Source: a virus
Length of the DNA: 64,000 nt
Reading direction: 5' to 3' (one strand)
IMG/VR virus record: IMGVR_UViG_3300025151_008277
Location: 62,001-126,000 of that record
Made by a program: the position numbers and the translations under genes. This document shows positions 49,861 through 58,406 of the stretch, in pieces (the first letter of the stretch is position 1; every line of letters begins with the position of its first letter). The notes beneath the pieces were generated by a model. It saw nothing but the letters and a program-made list of their open reading frames with translations, was not told the origin of the DNA and searched no databases.

Positions 49861-52107
49861 ATGAAAGTAAAGAAGAGGGACGGTCGACTCGAGGACTTTA
49901 ATATCGAGAAAATTCACGATGTACTTTTTTGGTCTACAAAAGATATCAAGGGTGTTAATGTTAGTGATATCGAGATCAATGCTAAGCTCCAGGTATTTGA
50001 TGGAATTGAAAGTACAAAGATTCATGAAGTATTAATTTATTCAGCTGCTGACTTAATTAGTGAAGCCACGCCTAATTACCAACAAGTAGCTGCAAACTTA
50101 CTTAATTATTATCTCCGTAAGCAAGTTTTTGGGGTATCAGATAATATGCCATCCCTTCAAGAGGTTATCGAGAAAAATATTAAGTACGGAGTATATGATA
50201 AAAATATTTTAGATTTATATTCCAAAGAAGAGATTAATCAGTTAGATAATTTTATAAAGCATAATAGAGACTATATGTTTGTATATGCTGGTCTTCAACA
50301 ACTTGTAGATAAGTATCTTCTTAAAGATAGAACCACAGGTAAAGTTTATGAAACTCCTCAGTATATGTATATGCTTATTGCTATGATTCTTAATAGTAAT
50401 GAGAAAGAAAATAGATTGAAAGCTGTAAAGAGTTTCTATAATGATATTAGCACGTTTGAAATTTCGTTACCTACACCAATCATGTGCGGTGTCCGTACAC
50501 CCTCACGGCAATATAGCTCTTGTACATTGATTGATGTAGGTGACTCCTTACCTTCTATATTCCATTCGAATACCGCAGTGGGATATTATACTGCAAATCG
50601 AGCAGGTATTGGATTAAACTTCGGTCGCATCCGAGGAGTTGGATCTAAGATTAGAAATGGTGAAGTAGTACATACTGGAGTTATTCCTTTTCTTAAAATG
50701 TTCGAAAGTACTACTAAGTGCTGTACTCAAAACGGAGTACGAGGTGGTTCAAGTACTACCCACTTTCCTTTTTGGCATAAAGAGATTGAAGACATTTTAG
50801 TACTAAAAAATAATCGCGGTACTGATGATAATAGAGTACGTAAGATGGATTACTCTATTCAGTTTAATCGTCTTTTCTATAAACGGTTTGTAGAAGATGG
50901 TAATATAACTTTATTCTCTCCTCATGAAGTAACTGATCTATATGATAAGTTCTTTTCTGATACAGAAGAATTTATTAAGCTATATGAAAAGTATGAAAGG
51001 AGTCGCAGTATATTTAAGAGAGAAATATCTGCAAGAAAACTCTTCATGCATTTCTGTCAAGAGCGTATAGAGACAGGTAGGATGTATGTAATGAATGTAG
51101 ACAATACTAATGAACATAGCTCGTTTACTGATACTGTCTATATGTCTAATCTTTGTCAAGAGATTACATTACCTACTGATCCTATAACTCATATAGACGA
51201 TGCTGAGTCTGGAGAGATTGCTCTTTGTATTTTATCCGCTATTAACGTTGGAGCTGTTCGTAAGTTAGAAGATCTTGAAAGTATAACTTACAATATTGTT
51301 AAAGCTCTAGATTATATTATTGACAACCAATACTATCCTGTCGATGCTTCTAAGAAGATGATCAATCGTCGTAGTATTGGAGTTGGCGTTACAAATCTTG
51401 CTTACTACCTAGCTAAGAATGGATATTCATATGAAGATAAAGAAGCAATTAATTTAGTAGATGAGTTAGCGGAGAATATACAATACTACCTACTGAAGGC
51501 TTCAGTACGTTTAGCTAAAGAGAGAGGTAAGTGTGAGTGGTTTGATAGAACGAAATATAGTAAAGGTATTTTGCCTATTGATACATATAGTAAAGAAGTA
51601 GATAAAATTTGTAAAAGAAAACTCACACACGACTGGAAACAGTTACGAGAGGATATCTTAGAACATGGATTAAGAAATAGTACATTAACTGCGTTGATGC
51701 CTTGTGAGAGTTCCTCTTTAGTTACAAACTCAACAAATGGTATAGAACCTCCTAGAAGTTTAGTAACAATTAAAAAGTCTAAGCAAGGATTAATACCTCA
51801 AGTCGTACCTGAAATTGCTAAACTTAAAAACAAATATACATTAGCATACGATATGAAAGACAATATTGGTTATGTTAATATTTGCGCAGTACTACAAAAG
51901 TATTTTGATCAAGCTATCTCAGCAAACCATTACTATAATTTTGCTAGATATGACGAGGGTAACTTACCTATGTCGGTTGTTGCGAAAGATGTTTTATACT
52001 CTTATAAAATGGGATTAAAAACTCTTTACTACGCTAATACAGATGACGGAAAAACAGATACTGTTGCTGAAGAGGATGATTGTGCAGGTGGTGCATGCAA
52101 ACTATGA
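49861..52107 (+). CDS. nrdA: Ribonucleotide reductase class Ia, large subunit
   Basis: 748 residues. The catalytic set is present: Q-Y-S-S-C near 218, N-L-C-Q-E near 429-433 (Asn, Cys and Glu of the active site), A-L-C-I-L-S-A-I-N, the radical-transfer tyrosine pair Y-Y-A-N near 728, and C-terminal redox cysteines C-A-G-G-A-C. An N-terminal ATP-cone-like segment (V-K-K-R-D-G-R) is also visible. It makes deoxynucleotides from host ribonucleotides for phage DNA. Confidence 0.96.
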   Translation: MKVKKRDGRLEDFNIEKIHDVLFWSTKDIKGVNVSDIEINAKLQVFDGIESTKIHEVLIYSAADLISEATPNYQQVAANLLNYYLRKQVFGVSDNMPSLQEVIEKNIKYGVYDKNILDLYSKEEINQLDNFIKHNRDYMFVYAGLQQLVDKYLLKDRTTGKVYETPQYMYMLIAMILNSNEKENRLKAVKSFYNDISTFEISLPTPIMCGVRTPSRQYSSCTLIDVGDSLPSIFHSNTAVGYYTANRAGIGLNFGRIRGVGSKIRNGEVVHTGVIPFLKMFESTTKCCTQNGVRGGSSTTHFPFWHKEIEDILVLKNNRGTDDNRVRKMDYSIQFNRLFYKRFVEDGNITLFSPHEVTDLYDKFFSDTEEFIKLYEKYERSRSIFKREISARKLFMHFCQERIETGRMYVMNVDNTNEHSSFTDTVYMSNLCQEITLPTDPITHIDDAESGEIALCILSAINVGAVRKLEDLESITYNIVKALDYIIDNQYYPVDASKKMINRRSIGVGVTNLAYYLAKNGYSYEDKEAINLVDELAENIQYYLLKASVRLAKERGKCEWFDRTKYSKGILPIDTYSKEVDKICKRKLTHDWKQLREDILEHGLRNSTLTALMPCESSSLVTNSTNGIEPPRSLVTIKKSKQGLIPQVVPEIAKLKNKYTLAYDMKDNIGYVNICAVLQKYFDQAISANHYYNFARYDEGNLPMSVVAKDVLYSYKMGLKTLYYANTDDGKTDTVAEEDDCAGGACKL

Positions 52108-52211
52108 CACCCGGAACTCAGGAAATAGCTGCAAAAATAATTGTTGCACTTAGTCTATATTTTACACTATACTTTCTCTACAAGGAAATCAAAGAAGACT
52201 TAAATGGATAA
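52104..52211 (+). CDS. 35-residue single-pass membrane protein between nrdA and nrdB
   Basis: The ATG overlaps the nrdA stop (ATGA) and the frame ends inside the first 8 bases of nrdB, so it is exactly fitted between the two. Residues 8-28 form one hydrophobic span rich in Ile, Leu, Tyr and Phe, followed by a charged K-E-I-K-E-D tail. Function unknown. Confidence 0.55.
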   Translation: MTPGTQEIAAKIIVALSLYFTLYFLYKEIKEDLNG

Positions 52212-53277
52212 GCAAATTATTAATATTGAAAATGTGGATACCACCAAACAGCCTTTGTTTTTTGGTAAAGGGTTAAATCTTCAGCGCTACGACAAACAGC
52301 GCTATAAGAAGATTTATGATTTATTTCTTCAGCATTTAAGTTTCTTTTGGAGACCTGAAGAAGTTAGTCTAGAAAAAGAACGAGCGGATTACGAACAGTT
52401 AACCGATCATCAAAAATTTATCTTTACTAAGAATTTAGGTTATCAGATTCTTTTAGATTCAATTCAATCTAGAGGTATTAGTCATTTGCTAGAAGATTGT
52501 AGTAATCCTGAACTTGAAGCTTTTGCTAAGACCTGGGAGTTCTTCGAGACTCTTCATAGTTACTCATACACATATATTATTAAAAATGTATACGCTAATC
52601 CATCTGACGTGTTTGATAATATTCTTACTGATCCTGAAATTATTAAGAGAACGACGTCAGTAACAAAATATTATGATACGTTAATTAACGGACTACCTGA
52701 TGATAGTCTGCATGAAAGAAAGAAGAAGTTATATCTCACGTTAGTGAGTATCAACATTCTTGAAGGAATTAGGTTCTACGTTTCATTTGCTTGTTCATAT
52801 TGCTTTGCGCAGAACAAAACAATGGAAGGGAACGCTAAGATTATTTCTCTTATTAATCGAGACGAGAATCTTCATTTAGCTTTTACTCAAAACGTTCTCA
52901 AGTATCTTAAAACTAACGATACAGAAGGCTTTACTAAGATTGTCAAAGAGTGTCAGCCTACCGTTGAGAAAATGTTTAAAGACGCAGCTGAAGAAGAAAT
53001 GGAGTGGGCTAAGTATCTATTCAAAGATGGTTCAATGCTAGGATTGAATGATGAGATTCTCATTCAGTACATGAAGCACTTATGTAACAAGCGATCAAGA
53101 ACGATCGGCCTTGGTAACATTTTTGAAGATACTCCTAATCCTATTTTGTGGATTAAGAACTGGACTGAGTCAAAACATGTCCAGGTCGCACCGCAAGAGA
53201 CACAGATTGAGACTTATAAGGTAGGGTCGTTCAAACAAGATACTTCTGAGACAGATTTTTCGGATTTTAGTTTTTAG
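52204..53277 (+). CDS. nrdB: Ribonucleotide reductase class Ia, small subunit
   Basis: 357 residues. The iron ligands and radical tyrosine are visible in W-E-F-F-E-T-L-H-S-Y-S-Y-T-Y, in L-E-G-I-R-F-Y, and in R-D-E-N-L-H-L-A. It forms the diiron-tyrosyl radical that NrdA uses. It ends convergent with the next gene, overlapping by 11 bases. Confidence 0.96.
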   Translation: MDKQIINIENVDTTKQPLFFGKGLNLQRYDKQRYKKIYDLFLQHLSFFWRPEEVSLEKERADYEQLTDHQKFIFTKNLGYQILLDSIQSRGISHLLEDCSNPELEAFAKTWEFFETLHSYSYTYIIKNVYANPSDVFDNILTDPEIIKRTTSVTKYYDTLINGLPDDSLHERKKKLYLTLVSINILEGIRFYVSFACSYCFAQNKTMEGNAKIISLINRDENLHLAFTQNVLKYLKTNDTEGFTKIVKECQPTVEKMFKDAAEEEMEWAKYLFKDGSMLGLNDEILIQYMKHLCNKRSRTIGLGNIFEDTPNPILWIKNWTESKHVQVAPQETQIETYKVGSFKQDTSETDFSDFSF

Positions 53278-53626
53278 GTTTGAATCGAGATAGGTCGAGT
53301 TGAGCAAGTGGTTTTTCTATTTTAAGCATAGCTAGTCTCTCGTTTTGAATAACTAACTTGCTCCCGCCTATGATTTTACCATCTACTACATCGTATATAA
53401 AAAATACAGTTTTTATAAATCCTACTCTAATTATACGACCAGGTTTCCCGTCTACAAAAACTACATCATCAGTATTATAATCCCCACCGCAAAATACTGC
53501 TAGAGAAGCAACTAAGCTTTTTATTGTAGATTGAAGCATTAATCCTGCCATCCCAGCCAGAATCATCCACCCATACTGACCAATTAAATGCTCAGTAACC
53601 TCTTTTAATTTTGAAGCTTCATCCAT
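53267..53626 (-). CDS. MscS-like small channel protein candidate
   Basis: 119 residues. One hydrophobic, Gly/Ala-rich helix (about 17-45, M-I-L-A-G-M-A-G-L-M-L...I-K-S-L-V-A-S-L) is followed by a beta domain with D-D-V-V-F-V-D-G-K-P-G-R-I, the order of the MscS pore helix and beta domain. It lacks the first transmembrane helices and the large C-terminal domain of bacterial MscS. A late box lies 5 bases before the ATG. Confidence 0.5.
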   Translation of the reverse strand: MDEASKLKEVTEHLIGQYGWMILAGMAGLMLQSTIKSLVASLAVFCGGDYNTDDVVFVDGKPGRIIRVGFIKTVFFIYDVVDGKIIGGSKLVIQNERLAMLKIEKPLAQLDLSRFKPKN

Positions 53627-53631
53627 ATTAA

Positions 53632-53639
53632 TATTTATT
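53632..53639 (-). promoter_or_regulatory. Late promoter box (AATAAATA)
   Basis: Minus strand; ends 5 bases before the ATG at 53626. Confidence 0.55.
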
Positions 53640-53684
53640 ATTTTTTTATCCGGAACTTTAAATATTAAAAAACGGGGTGAGATG

Positions 53685-53692
53685 AATAAATA
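53685..53692 (+). promoter_or_regulatory. Late promoter box (AATAAATA)
   Basis: Ends 5 bases before the GTG start at 53698. Confidence 0.55.
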
Positions 53693-53697
53693 CTTAT

Positions 53698-54048
53698 GTG
53701 TTGAACGACGGTTACCTATATCTCATCACTAATTCTGCATGGCCCGGATGGATTAAGATAGGTACAACTAAAAATATCAAAAGTCGTCTGCGTACATACC
53801 AAACAGGTTCCCCTTTTAGAGATTATAATATTGTTTATTCTGTAAAGCATCCTGCTTATCTAGAAGCTGAAAAACGTATCAAAAAACAAATGAAATATTT
53901 TGCTTCTGATATTCGTAATGAATGGTTTAAGATTAATATTAATATTGCAAAAGATAGATTGATTGAACAATTAGATAATTATTTTTATGGTGAATGCGAT
54001 CATGAGCAAAAATATGAAGCTCCTGAAAGAGAATTACTCACCGCTTAA
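53698..54048 (+). CDS. GIY-YIG/T5orf172-like nuclease-domain protein
   Basis: 116 residues: G-Y-L-Y-L-I-T-N...I-K-I-G-T-T-K-N-I-K-S-R-L near 5-30 and N-E-W-F near 75. These match the MUG113/T5orf172 branch of GIY-YIG nucleases (Y-V-I, I-K-I-G, R, E). No intron or nearby homing site is visible. The start is a GTG; the ATG two bases upstream is out of frame and meets a stop at once. Confidence 0.72.
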   Translation: MLNDGYLYLITNSAWPGWIKIGTTKNIKSRLRTYQTGSPFRDYNIVYSVKHPAYLEAEKRIKKQMKYFASDIRNEWFKININIAKDRLIEQLDNYFYGECDHEQKYEAPERELLTA

Positions 54049-54062
54049 TACTCTCCCTTTAT

Positions 54063-54638
54063 ATGAAAAAACTTAGAGAATTGCTTTTTGGCAAACACGT
54101 AAAAACTATAGGCATAGCTGCTACTGTAATGATTATTTTATTTGTAGTCGCCAAAGTAAGCTTCATTAATAAACTTCAACTTGATAAAGCTGTAAAAAAT
54201 ACTATTACTAACGTTGAAGTAAAATCCTATTTACTAGCTAATGGTGTGAATATGAGCTCGACAGTATTTGCTGACCCGGAATATAATTTATTAGCGCGGG
54301 ATTGGATTGAAGCAAACGCTCAACCTAAGTATGTAGAATTTTTACAAGAGTTAGGATTTAGTAAATGGGAGAAAAATAATAGCGATTGTGATGATTTTTC
54401 AAAAGCATTTACTGTTTTTCTTAAGTCATATGTTAAAAAGGCTCACCCTACTGTATCATCTCCAGCTGTAGGAGAGATTTATTATATTCAAAAGTCTGGA
54501 GGAGCTCATGCGATTAATATTATTGTTTTGTCAAACTCGGAAGGTACTGCTTCTATAGGGTTTTTTGAACCTCAAATACAACAGTTTATTACATTAACTA
54601 AAAAAGAAATAGAATCTATATATTTTGTTTCTATTTAG
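54063..54638 (+). CDS. Membrane-anchored papain/transglutaminase-like protein
   Basis: 191 residues. A hydrophobic helix at about 16-32 looks like an uncleaved anchor, placing the rest outside the inner membrane. C109 in S-D-C-D-D-F, H149 in G-A-H-A-I-N and E169 in F-F-E-P-Q follow the Cys-His-acid order of papain- or transglutaminase-like enzymes. A hydrolase acting on peptide or peptidoglycan cross-bridges is possible but not shown. It converges with the next gene with an 8-base overlap. Confidence 0.55.
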   Translation: MKKLRELLFGKHVKTIGIAATVMIILFVVAKVSFINKLQLDKAVKNTITNVEVKSYLLANGVNMSSTVFADPEYNLLARDWIEANAQPKYVEFLQELGFSKWEKNNSDCDDFSKAFTVFLKSYVKKAHPTVSSPAVGEIYYIQKSGGAHAINIIVLSNSEGTASIGFFEPQIQQFITLTKKEIESIYFVSI

Positions 54639-55212
54639 AATTTCGTTTCTGCCAATTTAAAGACTTTTCGTCTTCAGTTATAGGGCCACCTTTTGCCCAT
54701 GTATGACAGCTCCTTGCGCTATGGCATTTGAAGTGATGCATCCAACAGTAACCTAACCTTCCATCATTATCAGATGTTTCTCCAGGCATACATTCATCCA
54801 TTCTAGGCGAGATATCAAAAGCAACACAGTTACCGCATAGAGATTTTTTAGCTGCTTTAGTGGATGTTTTCCAATACTTGGCAATCTTCTCCCAATAATC
54901 CCCGGGTTCAGTTACATTTAACGGACCATAATTAAACTCTCTTATTGTAGCGTCTCTATTTTGAGTGTTTAATTTTAAATTCTGAGTAGCAGCAGGACAT
55001 TGTTGAGTATCCTCGCAATGATAATTTAAATATCTTTGAGCAGCCTTAGCAGTGTTATTACCTTTATTTTTTTGCTTTGCTTTTAAAGCTCGAGCTTTCG
55101 TGCAGGTTAGTTTACCGGTTGTTTGTCTTTTGAGTATTCCTGGTCTTACAGGATCATGTATAGACTTCTTTTCAAGAATACCATTAACAATATTATCAAA
55201 CTCTAATGTCAT
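54631..55212 (-). CDS. Cysteine-rich conserved phage protein
   Basis: 193 residues. The C-terminal part (about 118-175) has C-G-N-C-V-A-F-D-I, E-C-M-P-G, G-Y-C-W-M-H-H-F-K-C-H and C-H-T-W, a dense Cys/His group that could hold an Fe-S cluster or zinc. Such proteins recur in marine myoviruses; function unknown. It overlaps the start of the lysine-rich gene's stop by 4 bases, so both are read from one minus-strand transcript. Confidence 0.6.
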   Translation of the reverse strand: MTLEFDNIVNGILEKKSIHDPVRPGILKRQTTGKLTCTKARALKAKQKNKGNNTAKAAQRYLNYHCEDTQQCPAATQNLKLNTQNRDATIREFNYGPLNVTEPGDYWEKIAKYWKTSTKAAKKSLCGNCVAFDISPRMDECMPGETSDNDGRLGYCWMHHFKCHSARSCHTWAKGGPITEDEKSLNWQKRNSK

Positions 55213-55661
55213 GTCTTTGAGTAGTTAGGTTTTTTACCTGAACGCCCTTTGCGTTCTGCTTTGCGTTTACGAGAGACTGATGAACTCTTTTGACTCTTAC
55301 TCATAGAATAAGCTTTTTTAGCTGGAACGCATTTAGGGTATTTACCCGTATCTGCATCTTTTCTACCGCATGGTTGATATTTACCGCCTTTCTTTCTTGC
55401 GCCAATATTCACCCATTTTTGCTTAAACCAATCTTTGAGACTTTCATCTACTGCTTCGCTTTTTTTCTTCCAGTCTCTTCTTTTCTTTCCTTTATTATCC
55501 TTTACTTTACCAGCGCAGACTTTTGAAGCATAAGCATTAGCATATGCAGAAGGATATACATCGAACTTAGCTTTTGCCGCTCTTTTTCCTCTTGCACATA
55601 ACTTCTTCTCATCTATACTAGATAAAATATTTTCACATAGATTGTCAAAACTCTCAGTCAC
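55209..55661 (-). CDS. Basic, lysine-rich conserved phage protein
   Basis: 150 residues from a GTG start. L-C-A-R-G-K-R-A-A-K-A-K-F, Y-P-S-A-Y-A-N-A, W-F-K-Q-K-W, C-G-R and K-Y-P-K-C-V-P are conserved blocks; the end is very basic (R-K-R-K-A-E-R-K-G-R). Nucleic-acid binding or capsid packing is possible. A frame from 55706 is open, but the late promoter box 5 bases before the GTG argues for the shorter form. Confidence 0.6.
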   Translation of the reverse strand: MTESFDNLCENILSSIDEKKLCARGKRAAKAKFDVYPSAYANAYASKVCAGKVKDNKGKKRRDWKKKSEAVDESLKDWFKQKWVNIGARKKGGKYQPCGRKDADTGKYPKCVPAKKAYSMSKSQKSSSVSRKRKAERKGRSGKKPNYSKT

Positions 55662-55666
55662 ATAAA

Positions 55667-55674
55667 TATTTATT
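55667..55674 (-). promoter_or_regulatory. Late promoter box (AATAAATA)
   Basis: Minus strand; ends 5 bases before the GTG start at 55661. Confidence 0.55.
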
Positions 55675-55703
55675 ACTTCCTTATAGTAAAGCATTAAAAA
55701 TAG

Positions 55704-55711
55704 CATAAATA
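55704..55711 (+). promoter_or_regulatory. Late promoter box (CATAAATA)
   Basis: Ends 5 bases before the ATG at 55717. Confidence 0.6.
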
Positions 55712-55716
55712 ATTGT

Positions 55717-56193
55717 ATGTCAGCACATAAAACAGACGATTTATATGAAATAGGTAATCTTTTAGATCAAGTATCTAAAGGTAAAATTCTCACTCCAATG
55801 GATGTAGCTAATAAAGTGCATTCATACGTTACAGAGCAACCTAAGCAAGAACCTAAACAAGATGAAGAGGTTGTACAAGAAGGTCTAGACCCTGTAGGTA
55901 AAGAAGACGACGATATTGATAACGATGGAGATACAGATAAGACTGACAAGTACCTTCTTAAGAGACGTAAATCAATTAAAAAGTCTATGAATGAAGATCT
56001 TGGTGATGCTCGATTCCAGCCAGGAGACGTTCTTTCAGCAGAACAACTTGGAGAAGGGAGTGACTTCGTTGTTGTTGGTATTACAGAAGATGAAGACGGT
56101 GGAGTAGCTTATGATTTAATGGAACTTGGCCAAGAAGGTATTACTGTTTCTGATAAGGATATTCAAGGCGATGACTCTTATCCTCTTTTTTAA
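55717..56193 (+). CDS. Acidic protein with EF-hand/dockerin-like loop
   Basis: 158 residues. An acidic loop D-D-D-I-D-N-D-G-D-T-D-K-T-D near 65-78 has the spacing of a calcium-binding EF-hand/dockerin loop, followed by K-Y-L-L-K-R-R. Similar loops occur in virion proteins of T4-like phages. The C-terminal 60 residues look like a small beta domain. Late promoter box upstream; followed after 2 bases by the next gene. Confidence 0.6.
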   Translation: MSAHKTDDLYEIGNLLDQVSKGKILTPMDVANKVHSYVTEQPKQEPKQDEEVVQEGLDPVGKEDDDIDNDGDTDKTDKYLLKRRKSIKKSMNEDLGDARFQPGDVLSAEQLGEGSDFVVVGITEDEDGGVAYDLMELGQEGITVSDKDIQGDDSYPLF

Positions 56194-56195
56194 AT

Positions 56196-56528
56196 ATGAA
56201 AACCGAGAAACGTATAGATGAATTATTAGATGCTTGTAATGTTTGTGGTGATGATAATCAATCACAAGATAGTACTCATGACGAGGATTCACACATGGCT
56301 AAGAGTGATCTTTTCAATATAGCTGACAACGCAAAGACACTTCATGATATGCTTGATGATAACTACCCTTTAGATGATTGGGCAAAAGCTAAACTGACTA
56401 AAGCAGCTGATTATGTAAATGCTGTACTTAAGTATGTTAAATACGAAAAAGAACAGGAAGGCGACCCAGATGGCCAAGATCATACTAAAGTTTACATTGC
56501 TACTGACCCTCGTACATTAGGATTATAA
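56196..56528 (+). CDS. Hypothetical protein (110 aa)
   Basis: A helical domain (about 34-85: D-L-F-N-I-A-D-N-A-K, W-A-K-A-K-L-T-K-A-A-D-Y-V) preceded by an acidic linker with a C-N-V-C pair. Similar helical domains recur in T4-like structural operons. Role unknown; part of the late transcript from 55704. Confidence 0.6.
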   Translation: MKTEKRIDELLDACNVCGDDNQSQDSTHDEDSHMAKSDLFNIADNAKTLHDMLDDNYPLDDWAKAKLTKAADYVNAVLKYVKYEKEQEGDPDGQDHTKVYIATDPRTLGL

Positions 56529-56529
56529 T

Positions 56530-57318
56530 ATGAAATTCGCTAAATTTTTTGAAGGCAGAACTTACTACAATGATACTTTACATCCTAGTTTTTGGGATGC
56601 AGAAGTGTTTGATGAACCCATTCGAACAGCAATTCTCAAAATTGTAGAAGACTTCTTAAAAGAAGACGAGCATGTTGAAGATGATATTATTGATGATATT
56701 CAATTAACAGGTTCATTAGCGAATTATAATTACTCTGAAAAGTCAGACTTAGATGTACATATACTTCTTGACTTTGCTAAAATTAATCAGCAAGAAGATT
56801 TAGTTAAAAGAGCTTTAGATGGTAAGAGATTTATTTGGAATCTAAAGCATGATATTAAATTAAACGGTCATGAAGTAGAATTATATTTTCAAGACATTCA
56901 CGAACCACATACTGCATCAGGTTTGTTTAGTCTACAAGATAATAAGTGGATTAAAAAACCTGTATATGATAAACCTGAAGTAGATCATAGAGATGTAGTA
57001 CGTAAAGCAGAAGAATACAAAAAAGAAATCAGAACTTTAGAACAAATAGTCTCAGAACTTAGTGACGAAAAAGAGTTAAGCTTAGTAAATAAACGTGCTA
57101 AAAAGATCAAAGATCGTATTATGACTATGCGTAAAGAAGGATTATCTTCCAAAGGAGAGTTTTCTGTTGAGAATTTAGCTTTTAAGAACTTAAGAGACAG
57201 TGAATACATTACTAAGCTAAATGATATTATTATTAATTCTTACGATCATATGTTTAATAAAGAAATTCTTGGCGAGAAGGACTTAAGTTCTTGGTTAAAA
57301 GAAAGATGGTACGCATGA
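56530..57318 (+). CDS. Nucleotidyltransferase-fold protein (Pol beta superfamily)
   Basis: 262 residues. L-T-G-S-L-A-N-Y-N-Y followed by S-D-L-D-V-H-I near 60-77 is the G-S-x(n)-D-x-D metal site of Pol-beta-type nucleotidyltransferases. E-V-E-L-Y-F provides the third acidic residue. The C-terminal half is helical. It could transfer a nucleotide to RNA, protein or a small molecule. Its ATGA overlap with the next gene suggests coupled expression. Confidence 0.75.
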   Translation: MKFAKFFEGRTYYNDTLHPSFWDAEVFDEPIRTAILKIVEDFLKEDEHVEDDIIDDIQLTGSLANYNYSEKSDLDVHILLDFAKINQQEDLVKRALDGKRFIWNLKHDIKLNGHEVELYFQDIHEPHTASGLFSLQDNKWIKKPVYDKPEVDHRDVVRKAEEYKKEIRTLEQIVSELSDEKELSLVNKRAKKIKDRIMTMRKEGLSSKGEFSVENLAFKNLRDSEYITKLNDIIINSYDHMFNKEILGEKDLSSWLKERWYA

Positions 57319-58406
57319 GAACATTTAAAGAATTTTTTAGAGAGGCATTTACAGTATTCCCTAAATCATCGAACGAAATATCTGATGAGAATGTTAAACA
57401 GTTATTCGATATTATAAAAGCTTTTCCTGGTCTTGCCGTAGAAGATCCTATAGCAATGCAACCAGATAGTTTTAAAAAAATAAAAATAACACGAGCTCTT
57501 CAAAAAGATAGTAATTTCATATCTTACTTGTCTGATAAGTTAGGAAAACAAATAAACCCTTTTGTAGCTACTACATGGAACGGTGTTAAGATCGAATTCG
57601 GCGAAGGGAGTCGAGGAGGTCGAGGCGTTGAATCTAAAGGATTATCATTTGAATCTGAGTTAGAAAATGACTTAAACAATTATAATAATGGATCTAAAGA
57701 ATTCAAACATGCTGAGTTAGTTGATTCAATTATTAGAGAGTTTGATTTAGAACCTGGTAACTTCGAAGTTATACCTGAAGGAGGTATGAACAAACCTCGA
57801 CCATTAAAATTTAGTGAAGCTGGTCCTTATATTGATTTTTCTGATGATACTATCGCAGCGACTTTAACTGACCTTACTTTAGATAAGCAAGGAGAAAAAA
57901 TTTATCTTTCGTTAAAGCATGGTGGTACAGTTGCATTTTTTAATTCCGGTATTGCAAGAGTTTTACCTGCAAGTGATATAAAAGATGGTAAGATACAAAA
58001 TGATTACGGCGAAGCATTACTTGATACATTTGGTATTGATAATGAGTTATTTTGCAGAGTATTTAATGAGTATGGGGAAACTAATTTTTCTGAATACAAT
58101 AAACAAGTAACTGATTACGATAAAGATAAATTATTTAACTTATTATCTTCAGGAATAGGAGATGGTTACTATATGGTTCATCAGTTAGGTAAAAAGTTTA
58201 AGTTTACTAACATTGATGAAAATTATAATAAATCAGCTTCGAACGTAACTACTCCTTTATCTGTATTTTATGGTGGAGCAAAAGGTAACGGTAAACGAAT
58301 TGATGTTGTCTTTGAATCTGATGTTTATAAGTTCAATCTTAATATAAGAAATAAACAAGGAGGGCTTTACCCATCTCACATAGTGTGTGGTTACAAAGCT
58401 AAGTAA
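57315..58406 (+). CDS. Hypothetical protein (363 aa), possible nuclease fold
   Basis: Starts at the ATG overlapping the upstream stop; a TTG at 57291 is unlikely. G-L-S-F-E-S-E-L-E-N-D-L near 98-109, Y-I-D-F-S near 172 and Y-L-S-L-K-H-G-G near 194 might be the E, D and K positions of a PD-(D/E)XK fold, though the spacing is weak evidence. Position in a late cluster suggests a virion or packaging-related role. The stop abuts the convergent gene. Confidence 0.55.
   Translation: MRTFKEFFREAFTVFPKSSNEISDENVKQLFDIIKAFPGLAVEDPIAMQPDSFKKIKITRALQKDSNFISYLSDKLGKQINPFVATTWNGVKIEFGEGSRGGRGVESKGLSFESELENDLNNYNNGSKEFKHAELVDSIIREFDLEPGNFEVIPEGGMNKPRPLKFSEAGPYIDFSDDTIAATLTDLTLDKQGEKIYLSLKHGGTVAFFNSGIARVLPASDIKDGKIQNDYGEALLDTFGIDNELFCRVFNEYGETNFSEYNKQVTDYDKDKLFNLLSSGIGDGYYMVHQLGKKFKFTNIDENYNKSASNVTTPLSVFYGGAKGNGKRIDVVFESDVYKFNLNIRNKQGGLYPSHIVCGYKAK

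Noticed and set aside
53698-54048. GIY-YIG gene as evidence of a group I intron
   Set aside because: nrdB next to it is uninterrupted and no split gene is seen; it looks free-standing.
55662-55706. ATG start at 55706 for the lysine-rich minus-strand gene
   Set aside because: The extra 15 residues translate the late promoter region; the GTG at 55661 has the standard spacing to the late box.
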